From contig NC_134843.1 of NCBI RefSeq assembly GCF_965363235.1, positions 86,523,795 to 86,587,794 of the forward strand: 64,000 bases of DNA, read 5' to 3'. Below the pieces are notes generated by a model. That model saw only the letters and a list, made by a program, of their open reading frames with translations, was not told the DNA's origin and did no database searches. This document shows positions 11,701 to 22,312 of this stretch, one piece after another. Origin of the DNA: Mytilus galloprovincialis. Lineage: Eukaryota; Mollusca; Bivalvia; Mytilida; Mytilidae. A program made the translations under genes and the position numbers. Numbering within the stretch: position 1 is the stretch's first letter; every line of letters begins with the position of its first letter.

Positions 11701-14700
11701 TCTGATTTCCTTATTAGTTTTTAACATGTCATTTCTATTATAATAGCACCTATAATCTAAAATTACAAAGTTACAGCAACAATAGTCATTTAATAAAGTG
11801 GAAAACGACTCCCACATTACAAAAAATACTGATGACTATTGCTATATCTAATAACCATCCGATAATAAGAAAATAAAACGCACAGACGTGCAGTTGTACA
11901 CATTCATGAGAAAAAAAATCCATATTTACCGTATATATTTCGATTTATTTTTGTTTTGCTTAAATATAAGCTATATATATATATATATATATATATATAC
12001 TTAATGAGACTGATACAGTGAATAAATTAAAGTATATAACAATACGTAATACATTTTTGCAGCAGATTAAAATGAATGATGTTTATTTTATTTATTTTTT
12101 TAATGATCGTCAACATTTTGGCCTCAGCAATACACAAACTTTGTAAGAACTCGCTCAGATTGTTTCAATTTGATGTAATCATTATATCAAGGTAAACATT
12201 CACCCTCGTTGAGTCAATTTGATTAATTTTGTGATTATTGTAGATCTATTGTAGAATTCTATGTAAAATTCATTCGTAACTTTTATAGATTCGGAACAAT
12301 AAAAAAAAACTTGACATAATTCCTTGAAAATTTACTATTTGAACTGCATTATAATCAATTGTCAACTTATTTTTCTGAATATATATTGTCAAAATACATT
12401 CAATACAGGAAAGCCAGATTGTCTTGGTAAAACTGTTGGAATTGCTCAAACAGATGGTTCTATCACATTACAAGTCGATGTTTACAGTTCAAGTAAAATA
12501 ACTTGCAACTTGATAGATTCGGAAGAGGACTTGCCTGTAAAACAGTCACCAAAACACAAAGTAACAATAACTGAAAGTCAAACAATGGTAGAAATGTATA
12601 ATCATCAAGTACGCCTGAATTCAACCAAAATCATTATGGGGATTTCTGACGTTGATCAGCAAGACGCGAGAAGCTATAGATTTGAAGTGTCTAATAAACA
12701 TGGGACAAGTTACTGTACAGTAATTTTGCCAAAAAGTCGTAAGTGCATTCATATAGATGTTTTATAAACTAAAATGAAAATCTAAACAATCATTTAACAT
12801 TGCTTTCCTGCAATTAAATGTATGATTTAATGTATATCAATTCCTTTACTGGTCCACTTAAACAAACGAGTCACCATTAAACATCAATGAAGACAGTTTA
12901 TAGAGGTTGAAATACAAACATTAATTTCCGCATATTATTGTTAAAATTACATGTTACATGAATAATTATCACTTGAAGCGATGTATTTTCACGTGATCAT
13001 GACTTTGTGTGATTCTTTCCGCCGTACCGATCATCAGCTGAACCTGATCGTGTCAAATAACTGTATACATATTCATGCGCATGGAAAAGATACAAATATA
13101 AAGATAAATGACGACATTTCAGTTATGAAAAGGTTTTTAAATAGTTTAAGTTATACATGTTATATGAGGACACTAATTGTTATCTTTTCCGAATAAATGA
13201 TTAAACTAGTACAAACCTCCACTTGTATTTTAAGAAAACAAAACCTGATCTACAATTTACATACTTGTTTAATCCTTTTTTATAAACGGTCGGAAAAGAT
13301 AATTTATGTGTTAATTGTCGATTGGTTATGACAACTCTTTTAGAACTAACTTTTATAGGTCGTTCTTATGATATGCTGTAATCTCCACTGAAACTAAAGT
13401 GCCAAATAGTACCAAACGTTCATTAAATATTTTTATGGAGTGTATACAGGGCTGAAACTGCAGTCTGTGACATCTGTCTAAAATCTAAAGCTGCACAAAA
13501 CACAAAAAAGGATCATCGTATGCTAATCGATCAAAAATGTTTACACATATGTTTATTTTTAGTTTAATATGTCTATTTGTCATACTCCGCTTAATTCTTT
13601 CATTAATTTGTATAATTTGTGTATAAATGTTATATTATGCTGTATATTATCTATTGGATATTTATATTGTGTAAATCCAATAAGCTGTATTTGCTTACGG
13701 AAATAAAGTATTATTATATATGATAGATTTTTCCATAGCCTTTTATAATTTATGAGATATTTTTAAAGGAAAAGGAAGTTGGAACCCCAACACAGTCAAA
13801 TTAGCTATACTATCATGTGGAAGTGCTGGTTTTTTATTGTTGATTATTGCTATTGTTTTGATGAAAATTGGAAAACACAGAGGTAGGTGGTGTCCCTAAG
13901 CATTAATTTGTTGTCTCATTTAGAAAAATAAGCATTAGCTGTTGTGTTTTGTCACAATTATTCGTCCGTTGAAACATAGAAAAATAACTTAAAACCTTGA
14001 TGTTAATGCTAGGAAAACTCATGAAAAATTGGTTGTATCTTGTATTCCTAACAGTCATCATTTCCTTTCATCGGACTGTGTCTTAAGTACCTCGACAAAA
14101 ACTGTTCGGACTTTAATGACGTGATACTTATATAAAATACGATAGTTATATGTGTATTAATGTTCTACAGTTGCATATATAAATACATTGAAATCCTACC
14201 TGCGTTACATGCAAAAACACTTCAACATAACCTTATAGCGAACGTGGGGAAAGTGAGTCTGCTTCGGAATACCATATATATATATATATATCAGCACCAA
14301 TCATGACCTTATAAATAATTTATGTTCAATGGGTTTTTTGTGTTAAATTTCTTTTTGAACGGGTTTCATGTTTAACCTGTTCAAAAAGAAATTTAACACA
14401 AAAGAACCCATTGAAAAGCAATATTTCCTAAAATGCGTATTTATCTATCTAGATGTCTAGATAACAACATTATAGGACTGATTTACTTGTCTTAAACCCC
14501 AAAATGAGATATATTATCTATTTGTAATATATAATCACAGCCCTGGTCGCCAATTGAAACCGTAACCGAAGATGACACAATGACCAATAACCGAAAACGG
14601 ATATGATTCATAATCAATCTTTATTCGAACTTAAAGGTCTGTAAAAAATCTTAAAAACCAAAACGTATAATCTGTTTTAATCAGTCCCAATCATTGAATG

Positions 14701-17700
14701 CATGCAAATTTATTTAATCAGATCGTATAAGTAAAATTACGTATCCTTTGTCAGTCTCCGATAAGACAGAATTCAAAGTAACCGTATGTGCGTTACCCTA
14801 TACCGTTATTGTTTTCCTAATTATATAGACAGACTAGCAGATCCCGTATTTTTTATATTTAAATAAGTTATCAGTGTATCATGTAATAGTTCATATACAT
14901 TTGTACAATATTAGGTCAATGTCAGAAAAATGTCATTTTTTTTGTATGAGGCTGAGAAACTGGGGAAGGGCGAGATTCTACCGAGCCCTTCCATAGTTTT
15001 GCGCCGAGTACATAAAAATTGATATTTTTCTGACATTGACCTAATATTGTTTTTATACTGCAACTTAAATAAATAATTTCAAAGCTATTTAAATTGTACC
15101 ACAAATTTCAAACTTATTTTCATTCCTAAGTGAGCGCTTGACTGTGGAAAAAGTGTTCCATGATGAAATTGACATTGCACAAAATATAGCTGTGTTACTA
15201 TATTTAGGAAATAAACACAACTAGTTGCAGTATAAATCCACTTTTGTATTCACACTTTGATGATATTGAAAAACTGTTCTATCTTACAACTACTACAAAA
15301 AGCTTAGTTCTGTGCATAGTGTGTACATACCGGTAGTACGTCTGTAATATTGCAAAAGATTTCGGCGCCCTGTAATTTTTACGAATTTGCTTTTAGTATT
15401 TATTTAATGAAAACATAGCTACCGATATTTTAGTGTGAAGGTACGTCATTGCGATAGAAGTTTGCAGGAAACTAGTATTTTTTATTTATTATATTAATTC
15501 CTTATGTTTAGGTATTGGGAGCACTTGAATGATATTGATCGTTAATATTTTGTATATTTTTTCTGTTTAATTTATTCATATCTTCTATAGACTCACTCAG
15601 TCTATTTTTGCAGACTGGAATTTGTAAACCCCTCTAGTTGCTAATTAGTCACTTTAGTTGTCGGTATGTCTATACCCTCAATCCTCTCTATTCATGTTTG
15701 TTTTACGTGCTTCTGTCGTTAAGTCATGATGGTGTAAAATGTTTTGAGACAATTATTTTACAATAAAGATAGAATTTATCCTTTACCTTAAAACAGTTTT
15801 TATCAATTTAATGAATAAAAAAATATCTTTTTTTAAGTTTCAAAGAAAGCGCAAAAGAGGGAAAATATATGCTACCACAGACACGAGAAACAGTTCAATA
15901 CATATTCCATAGCGGTACGTACTAAAATTTGAGTAAAACATTTATATTTCAACTGTTGGCTTTGAACCTAAAAAAAGTTCGAATGATATATACATTTATC
16001 ATATACTTAGCATTGATATGATAGCTTTTACATATGTGTAATGAGCGGAAGTGCACAAGCCATATCTTCCCACCCGGGCTGATAACCCATATCAGGTGCA
16101 TCTCGTGCACAAAACCCATATCAGTGCCTCTCGTGCAAGTTACTTCCGGTGTTTCAGGTATCGGTTGTTTACTTTTCCATTGTGACGTCAGATATTTTTT
16201 ATGACGACGTCAAAATTTACGGGAACTTTTGTGGGTAGTTTAGTACTTGCTAAAAAATGCCAATGACAATTATGAATCATTTTATAGTACAACAAACATG
16301 GAGACTCCGAGTAGTAATGATCATAAAACTCTTCCAAAATTTCAATGTTTCAAAATGCCTCTATAGGAAATGTTACTATTATTATATAAGGAGGTAGTGC
16401 TGCTGTTGTTGAACAATTATAGTATATTTCATTCATAATTTAACTTCTTTATAAAGTTTTTGACTGTTTTAGTTATTGCATTTATTCATTTGCCTTACAT
16501 AAAACTATTGTCGGAAGTATATGATAAAGCGATTAATACATGGCCTTTTCCATATCAGCCTGGGTATCATCCCTCGACCCATATCAGCACCTCGACTCCG
16601 TCTCGGGCTGATATGGGGGTCTCGGGATGATACCCAGGCTGATATGGAAAAGGCCATGTATTAATCTCTATATATATACATGTATCAAGAACTTCTTATT
16701 ATGTTTAACAAGAATTCCTTTCTGTGATGCAAGGTTGGCAAATAAGCGGAGAAGACATCGAGCTCGTATAAAAACCCATAATTTGAATGAAAACCAACAA
16801 CACAATAGCCAAATGGAAAAGGTCCTTTAAAACAACGGTCAATAATACACTTAAACCATAGTTCCAATCCCACAAACTATTACAAACTTTGAGATTTTGC
16901 TACTACTAAGGCTTTACTACATCAGGAATAGATTACCTAAGCTGTATTGGCAAAACTTTTAGGCATTGTTGGTCCTAAATGCTCTTCAACTTCGTACTTT
17001 ATTTGGCCTTTTAACATTTTTATGCCCCACCTACGATAGTAGAGGGGCATTATGTTTTCTGGTCTGTACCTCCGTTCGTTCGTCCGTCCGTCTGTGCGTC
17101 CGTTCGCTTCAGGTTAAAGTTTTTGGTCGAGGTAGTTTTTGATGAAGCTGAAGTTCAATCAACTTGAAACTTGATACACATGTTCCCCATGATATGATCT
17201 TTCGAATTTTCATGCCAAATTATAGTTTTGACCCCAATTTCATGGTTCACTGAACATAGAAAATGATAGTGCAAAGTTCAGGTTAAAGTTTTTGGTCAAG
17301 GTAGTTTTTGATGAAGTTAAAGTTACATCAACTTGAAACTTAGTACACATGTTCCCTATGATATGATCTTTCTAATTTTAATTCCAAATTAAAGTTTTGA
17401 CCCCAATTTCATGGTCCACTGAACATAGAAAATGATAGTGCGAGTAGGGCATCCGTGTACTATGGACACATTCTTGTTGATTCGAGCGTCACTGATGAGT
17501 CTTTTGTAGAGGAAACGTGCGTCTGGCGCAATTATAAAATTACAATCGTGAGTTTATTTAGACTCGTCGTCTTACCGACATGTAAAAATCTAATGCCAAG
17601 TCGAAATTAAAATAATAAGAATACCAAACTCTGGGGAAAATTCAAACCGGAAAGTCCCTAATAAAATGGCAAAATCAAAAGATCACACACACCAAACGAA

Positions 17701-19118
17701 TGAATATTAACTGTCATATTCCTGACTTGGTTGATTAAACCCGTACCGATTGTACCAGGGATAACCAACCAGTCAAGGTTGTTACACACTAGTTAGGATT
17801 ACATCTGGTGTTATAGTTAGATCTCTCACTTGTATGACAAAGATGTCAGTTTTCTAAAGCCCCGGTCACAACAGATCGTACAAATTTTTTTTTGCCGTGT
17901 AAGATCTATAAAATAGTTGTCGTGGTGCTGTCGTGCAAAATGTCAAAACAATTTTTTCGAGTGGTCACATCAGCTACGACATGTCCACGATGGGTACAAG
18001 ACAGAACAAAAAAAAATTGTAATTGTACTGTCGTGTGTGTGTCACAAGCCGGTAGTGTGACAGTCGTGCGATAATGGTACGACAATCGTGAGTTGTTTTG
18101 GGCTATTTTCAGGTTTTCATGTCATGGGATGTGCATGTTATTGTCGTATCACTATCGTATCACTATCGTGCCACTGTCGTACGACTGTCGTGCCACTTTG
18201 ATGCGACTCTCAACAAAAGCTATTGAAACATGCAAGACTATATCCGCATGAATCCAACGAAATCACCGGCAGATTTCCGCTCCAACTCTTAAATCAGTCT
18301 ACTAAACTGTCCAAACATCAGGCGACGTTCGATCCATGGCCTAACCCACCAACGTCGGGTGTTTCGCTGGTTCCTATACTGTTCACGGGCTCGAATCATC
18401 TCTAACAGGTCAATATTTTGCTTTTGTTGTAGTCCGCCAAGGCGCCTATTCAGCAAGGACAAGCATAATCGTCGTCTTGTTTAAATGGTAGACGGTATGT
18501 TTTTTCAAACATTCTTTCCCGCCGAATTGTGCTCTTCTAAATACAACGAAAATACGTTGCACGACGAACGTACCACTGTCGTACCACAGATAATCAATGT
18601 TGTGCGATCATCGTACGATTTTTTTTATTCGTGAGACAATCGTGCGACTGTATCACGAGTGTCTTGTGACAGTCGTGAGATTATCTTGCGACGATTAATT
18701 GATAAAAATGCATTATATTGATACACACGAAAATGTGTTTATCGTACGACAGTCGGACGACGATTGTAAGTAACCTTCACGACAGCCACAAGACAGTGAC
18801 ACGATAAAAAAATCGTAGAGCAAAAAAGGTCCAGTTTTCGTCCAACGACACACGATAGCGACACAATGCTCAAAATATCGTGCGACTGTCGTTCGATTGT
18901 CTTACGACGACCACATATGACCCGCGATTTCACCAAATTTCATGTCGTGGCGCTGTATAGATGTGTCGTAGGTTCGTTGTGACAAGGGCTTAAAACATCA
19001 AAATTAATTTTTTTTTCAGAAAATGAGAAATGAGGTATTTGAAGAGGTGACACTCAACATGGATGAACGTGACAAGGGAAAACGATTTACAGTATGTTCT
19101 GTAATACAAGACGTATAG
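5754..19118 (+). CDS. IgSF transmembrane receptor (three Ig domains), seven-exon gene
   Basis: Exons: 5754-5799, 5994-6323, 10190-10480, 12409-12738, 13769-13882, 15838-15914, 19020-19118. All have GT/AG borders. The first five introns are phase 1, the last is phase 0, and the frame stays open for 428 residues to TAG. Order: signal peptide (about 1-16), Ig-like domain 1 (to 125), Ig-like domain 2 (to 222), Ig-like domain 3 (to 332), one transmembrane helix (about 343-366), and a basic then acidic tail of about 60 residues. Six or more N-glycosylation sequons lie in the Ig exons. Phase-1 exons encoding single Ig domains are typical of animal IgSF genes. Likely a plasma-membrane adhesion or recognition receptor; ligand unknown. 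No ITIM or ITAM is evident. I do not recognise an ortholog. Confidence 0.8.
5994..6323 (+). CDS. IgSF gene exon 2: Ig-like domain 1
   Basis: About 110 residues. The Ig hallmarks are LKC (first Cys), YYTWENG (core Trp) and DGGKYCCEQ (the D-G-x-Y-x-C motif), so a V- or I-type fold is likely. Sequons NIT, NRT and NIS are present. The acceptor follows a T-rich tract (tttttttag); a second AG six bases on would also keep the frame. The donor is GTAATT. Confidence 0.8.
7015..7435 (+). repeat. Dispersed repeat R4, longest copy
   Basis: Ends share 'cctttgataact', near 7041 and 7398. The core reads 'cccaggaatagattaactta', then 'ctcaatgctcttcaacttt', then GAGCGTCACTGATGAGTC. The core recurs at 10790-10930 (-), 16908-17535 (+, split), 51433-51555 (-) and weakly near 38820 (+). 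A 117-residue open frame crossing its right half has no domain and is a chance frame. Confidence 0.75.
9769..9958. mobile_element. Small foldback element with internal 20-bp repeats
   Basis: Arms of about 39 bp (9769-9807 and 9920-9958) are inverted copies with two or so mismatches around 'gatactttaaaatgtattt'. The loop holds four and a half copies of a 20-bp unit, CGCAAAGGTTTGCGTTATAA-like, at 9822-9908. Non-coding; probably a MITE. Confidence 0.7.
10190..10480 (+). CDS. IgSF gene exon 3: Ig-like domain 2
   Basis: 97 residues, phase 1 at both ends. Ig marks are LLCNTSS (first Cys), FSRWEH (Trp) and LDGIYVCQM (D-G-x-Y-x-C). Sequons at CNTSS and LNGTENGT. The acceptor is TTAATTCAG and the donor GTAATA. 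Confidence 0.8.
10770..10935 (-). repeat. Dispersed repeat R4, fragment
   Basis: Reads 'gataccaggatta', then 'cagacgcacgtttcgtctac', then 'gactcatcagtgacgctc', the reverse complement of the right half of the copy at 7015-7435, diverged by several substitutions. Confidence 0.7.
11966..11999. repeat. (AT)n microsatellite
   Basis: About 15 perfect AT dinucleotides inside intron 3 of the IgSF gene. Confidence 0.9.
12409..12738 (+). CDS. IgSF gene exon 4: Ig-like domain 3
   Basis: 110 residues, phase 1 at both ends. ITCNL supplies the first Cys and DVDQQDARSYRFEVSNKHG the D-x-A-x-Y motif of the F strand. The residue where the second Cys is expected is Phe (SYRFEV), so the usual disulfide is missing; a Cys occurs later in GTSYCTV. 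The domain resembles I-set types. The donor GTAAGT is near consensus. Confidence 0.75.
13545..13725 (+). repeat. Possible LINE-like 3' tail
   Basis: T-rich sequence ending 'tgcttacggaaataaagtattattat', the style of a non-LTR retroelement 3' end in molluscs. No coding part is attached. Recognition is from memory and tentative. Confidence 0.25.
13769..13882 (+). CDS. IgSF gene exon 5: transmembrane segment
   Basis: 38 codons, phase 1 to phase 1. Encodes a short stalk (RKGSWNPNTVK), then the helix LAILSCGSAGFLLLIIAIVL, then a basic stop-transfer MKIGKHR. The acceptor is 'tttttaaag' and the donor GTAGGT. Confidence 0.8.
14325..14415. repeat. Hairpin palindrome
   Basis: Arms 14325-14363 and 14376-14415 are inverted copies with few mismatches ('gtgttaaatttctttttgaac' and its complement) around a 12-base loop. 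Located in an intron, so a transcript would fold on itself. Confidence 0.8.
14907..15050. repeat. Short inverted repeat
   Basis: 'aatattaggtcaatgtcaga' near 14909 and its reverse complement near 15030 face each other across about 100 bases of loop. Open frames here are chance. Confidence 0.55.
15838..15914 (+). CDS. IgSF gene exon 6: cytoplasmic tail, part 1
   Basis: Encodes VSKKAQKRENICYHRHEKQF and then NTYSIA, a basic juxtamembrane stretch. The acceptor is 'tttttttaag' and the donor GTACGT. The exon changes the phase from 1 to 0, which suits the final exon. Confidence 0.65.
16035..16150. repeat. Partly palindromic repeat next to a hairpin
   Basis: Contains two direct 'acccatatcag' blocks each followed by 'ctcgtgca', with 'cggaagtgcac' at the left and 'acttccgg' at the right facing inward. 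It shares the 'cccatatcag' word with the hairpin at 16531-16666 and may be the same kind of element. Confidence 0.5.
16531..16666. repeat. Hairpin palindrome
   Basis: Arms 16531-16588 and 16607-16666 are near-perfect inverted copies: 'gattaatacatggcctttt' at the left end and its complement at the right, with 'ctgggtatcat' within. The loop is about 18 bases. Intronic. Confidence 0.85.
16908..17535 (+). repeat. Dispersed repeat R4, split by an R2 insertion
   Basis: The left part (16908-17020) matches 'aggaatagattacct..ctcttcaacttcgta' of R4; the right part (17479-17535) resumes with GAGCGTCACTGATGAGTC. The intervening 17022-17478 is a complete-looking R2. This orders the two families: R2 moved after this R4 copy was in place. 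Confidence 0.75.
17022..17478 (+). repeat. Dispersed repeat R2 inserted in R4
   Basis: Starts TATGCCCCACCTACG, has a short self-complementary head (TGCCCC / GGGGCA), a GTCC-rich microsatellite, two tandem sub-copies of a block beginning 'caggttaaagtttttggtc' (about 17108 and 17279), and ends 'gacacattcttgtt'. The reverse copy at 3728-4262 has the same order. Confidence 0.75.
17858..18990. mobile_element. Harbinger-like non-autonomous element (3-bp duplication TAA)
   Basis: Inverted ends: left AGCCCCGGTCACAAC, right the complement of AGCCCTTGTCACAAC. TAA flanks both sides (17855-17857 and 18991-18993), the TWA-type duplication of PIF/Harbinger elements. The interior is filled with GTCGTACGAC / ATCGTGCGAC words in both orientations and has no transposase. 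It lies in intron 6 of the IgSF gene and its right end is only 29 bases before the exon 7 splice acceptor. Confidence 0.65.
19020..19118 (+). CDS. IgSF gene exon 7: C-terminal tail and stop
   Basis: 32 codons and TAG, starting in phase 0 after 'ttttttttcag'. Encodes KMRNEVFEEVTLNMDERDKG and a further 12 residues ending in SVIQDV. Rich in acidic and basic residues, with no known signalling motif. The frame fits exon 6 exactly, but as the last exon it has least independent support. Confidence 0.6.
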   Translation, partial: KMRNEVFEEVTLNMDERDKGKRFTVCSVIQDV

Positions 19119-19242
19119 CAGTGACGCATATTAGACTTAAAACCACTCAAACTTCGTTTGGTTTTCACCAGATCCAAGGACATTATTTGTTGTTTCTCCA
19201 ATAAGCAACATATTAAGTCCGTTTGAATTCTATAAATCTTTA

Positions 19243-19248
19243 AAATAA
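19243..19248 (+). terminator. Possible polyadenylation signal
   Basis: AATAAA within an A-rich stretch about 125 bases after the IgSF stop codon. The right distance for a short 3' UTR, but A-richness makes chance likely. Confidence 0.35.
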
Positions 19249-19599
19249 AAAAAAATATAAAAAAAAGTATATTATATCAATAACTCAGATGTGGCAGCTA
19301 GTTTCACCTTTCACCTTTCCCTGCAGTTATCTTGTTGTACAAATTCTACCTAATTTGTTTTAGTATTCAAATAGTTGCCTATGTTTATAAATTCATTCTC
19401 AGTCCATCCTGTACATGTGTATGCTTTATGACCATAGCATTCATTTAATTGTCACTTAAGTTAATTTATTTACTTTCTAATAAAAAAAATAATAATTCAG
19501 TTGGCATTAATTAACTTTTTGGCCACCTACAGTAGAGAAATAGGAGCATTTTAGTCTCTCCGTCTGTGCGTCTCTCGGTGTTAACAACCATAAGTTTAG

Positions 19600-19700
19600 A
19601 ATAGAGAACGGAAACGAATAATATGTCAAAGAGACAACAACCCGACCAAAGAACAGCCTACGGCCACAAATGATTCTTCAACGCAAGCGAAAAAATTAAA
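19600..19700 (+). repeat. Dispersed repeat R3, partial copy
   Basis: 'gtcaaagagacaacaacccgac' followed by 'gattcttcaacgcaagcg' parallels the copy at 3850-4020. Confidence 0.65.
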
Positions 19701-19810
19701 TTGTCAAAACTGATGTCTGATGAACAAAGAGGAATAACTCATAGCTTACATACTACTGTATATTTATGCTTGGTAAATGATAGCAAATAGGAAAATGAAA
19801 ACATTAAGGT

Positions 19811-20310
19811 AGATTCATGGTATACCGCCATCTTGGATTGAACAATCACAGTAAAAAATCGGTCTAGTTATTTGCCAAAATCTGCAAATTTGAAGACAGA
19901 TTTGCAATTTAATGGTTATACTGTTTAATAATATAAAGAAAACTTGGCAATTTATTGTATAATCCCAAATATTTAAACAAATATCAATTTTCTTGCTTTT
20001 ATAAACATTTTTTTCAAACGAGTCATTTAAGGGAAGATAACTCTTTTAGTACAAAAATTATACTGGACAGATAGGGATTTTTTTTCTTTTTACTTGTAGC
20101 AAGAAAACAAGTTCGGTGACACCATTTTTTCTTTTTATTTTCTTAAAACATATTACAAAACCTATCTTTTCACAATTTATTTCAAAATTCTATCTCATAG
20201 ATTTTTTTTTATGCACAAAAATGTTTTTCCATGAACAATCTAACCAAATTTAGGCACTTTTTAACGACTCATAGCTTGAAAAATAGCACGGTGACCCCTC
20301 CTTTTTATTA
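19811..20310 (+). repeat. Diverged dispersed repeat R5, copy 1
   Basis: Shares in order 'ccatcttgga', 'ggtctag', 'gggaagataactc', 'tagcaagaaaacaagtt(c/t)gg' and 'cttttcaca' with 30925-31390. The pair are clearly related but much diverged. No coding content. Confidence 0.55.
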
Positions 20311-21084
20311 TATTTTTGAAAAGAGCATATTAAAATCTTCATTCTGGCTAAAAATAAGAAAATTCTGTCTCAAAAAATATTTACTTATGATCTACCTTAA
20401 AAATAAAGAATAATATGGTTTGAAAATTATGTTTGTAGTTTTGATGCAGAAGGCTTACTAGTCAGTTCATAATTTTGATGCAGATAGCTAACTATTAACA
20501 CTATTTCATTACTAATTTCAAGGGTCTTGTGTAAAAAGTTCATCTATGGTGCTCATTACTGGTCAATTCCTAGGGAAGACATCAAAAGATCAATGTAGGA
20601 TGAAAAAAACATAAATCAAATAGTTTGGGGGGTGGAGGGGGGGTCGGGGGTGAAATTGCTGCAAATTTTGATTATCCAAAATCTATTTTACATATATGCT
20701 TATAGGTCAATCAATTTTTTCCCAAATTAATTTAAGAGGGGGTGGGTGGGGTCAGTGAAAGAACTATGTGAATTAAGTTTTTTATCCTACATAAAGATTT
20801 TATGTCGTCCCTTATGATGCAGCAAAGTTTGTTTGACTACTACCTTATTTGACAATGATTGCCACCTTTCCTGCTAAAGGTTCCTTGTTCATACTGGACG
20901 TTTTTCCACTAATAAAACAGTCGGAACTGCTTTTTTTTTTACTTTTTTGAAACTTGAGTTAGGATTCCAAATATATTTATTTAGATGGAAATATAATAAC
21001 AACACTTTAAATTTTGACGCGAAAATGCACTTATTAGCTTTATCAGTAATGATCAAAACAAAGGATGATTAAAAACTTCAAGGA
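20311..21084. other. Spacer with a G-rich tract
   Basis: No gene seen. A G-rich run at about 20627-20652 has several GGGG blocks and could form a quadruplex; a second, weaker G-rich stretch lies near 20731-20750. Confidence 0.4.
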
Positions 21085-22312
21085 CTATATATGTTCCAGA
21101 CCGTATGAGTATTTGGACCGTACGAATACTGTCTGGACCGTATGCGTAATTTTTCAAAATACTCATACGGTCGGACCGTACGCGTACGGTCTGACTAAAA
21201 CTAAAAAGTTGTCAAATTGATTAGAAACATATAACAGATCAATATAACTTAACTCTCAAATTGATATAAAAAAGTTTAATTGCAATTGAAAAAAAACTTT
21301 AAATTATAATGATTTAAAAAAAACTCACGCTAATCTTGTATTTAGCATGTCGATCACTAAGTAAAATAATTGAATTATGATCACTAAAATTGAAAATGAT
21401 ATCGGAAGTAAATATAATGTGGGAGGACAATTTTTTCAGAATATTTAGCAACTTTACAAATAAATGCAAATAGAATGATATTCAAAACAGTGTAGCTGTG
21501 GCCATTGATTGACACATTAAATTCATCCATTGACTAAGACAATTTACGTGAACGTGTGTCTGTAACGACCACTGTTCACGACTAACCTACGATAGACATT
21601 TAAACTGTGGGGTCACCAAAGGTTTCTTAACGCCTTTAATTTATAAAATAATTCGAAAAATTAATCAGGAATAACCTTTATGTTTTGATTTATACAATTG
21701 ATATAAATCAAAACATCGTGTTATTCCTGATTAATTTTTTGAAATACTTTATTAAGGTGTTGAGGACCTTTGGTGACCCCATAGTTTAAGTGTCTTTAAA
21801 AAGTACACAGTGAGCAATGGTCGTTACATACAAACGTTCACCTAAATTGTCCCAGTCAATGGATGAATTTAATGTGTCATTCAATGGCCACAGCCACACT
21901 GTTTTGAATTTCATTCTACTAAGGAACATACACGAACTGCAAAAATGTAAATGTAAAAAATATTAGTACGTTACTTGTGGTAGCAAGTGTAACATTGGTT
22001 GAGAGAACCAAAATTAGGATCAAGATATACAATTAAACAAATATTTAATTTTAATGGTTCATTTGTTCATTTTATCCGTGTAATTGTAATAATATTAATT
22101 AGTTAAACTAAAAATAAAGATTGTGATTAATGTTTTTTTGTTTTAATTTAACCCATATGATCTAATAACATGTATGGTCAGCTCGTACTGGACCATACGC
22201 GTATACTCATACGGTCCGACCGTACGCGTATGGTCGGACCGTACGAGTATACGTATACGGTCCGGACCGTACGCGTACGGTCCAAATACTCATATGGTCT
22301 GGAACATATATA
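21085..22312. mobile_element. Foldback element with GGACCGTACG-rich ends
   Basis: Outer arms: the left starts TATATGTTCCAGACCGTATG (about 21087) and the right is its complement, ending near 22308. Both arms carry many copies of GGACCGTA / TACGGTCC, often palindromic. A second inverted layer inside pairs about 21480-21690 with 21695-21915 ('aatttaatgtgtca', 'caaaggt', 'aatcaggaataa'). Between the layers the sequence is not paired. No transposase frame. The TA-rich borders leave the target duplication unclear. Confidence 0.7.

Larger units (their letters stand above)
10481..12408 (+). other. Intron 3 of the IgSF gene
   Basis: 1.9 kb. It holds a reverse R4 fragment (10770-10935) and an (AT)n tract at about 11966-11999. 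The remainder is AT-rich with no gene seen. Confidence 0.6.
13883..15837 (+). other. Intron 5 of the IgSF gene
   Basis: 2.0 kb containing a perfect-looking hairpin at 14325-14415, a short TATA tract near 14276-14291, and an inverted pair around 14907-15050 ('aatattaggtcaatgtcag' and its complement). A sequence ending 'acaataaagatagaattt' near 15780 may be another retroelement tail. No exon seen. Confidence 0.5.

Noticed and set aside
12981-13196. 71-codon open frame (+) in intron 4 of the IgSF gene
   Set aside because: No splice acceptor context, no domain, and the flanking exons join in frame without it.
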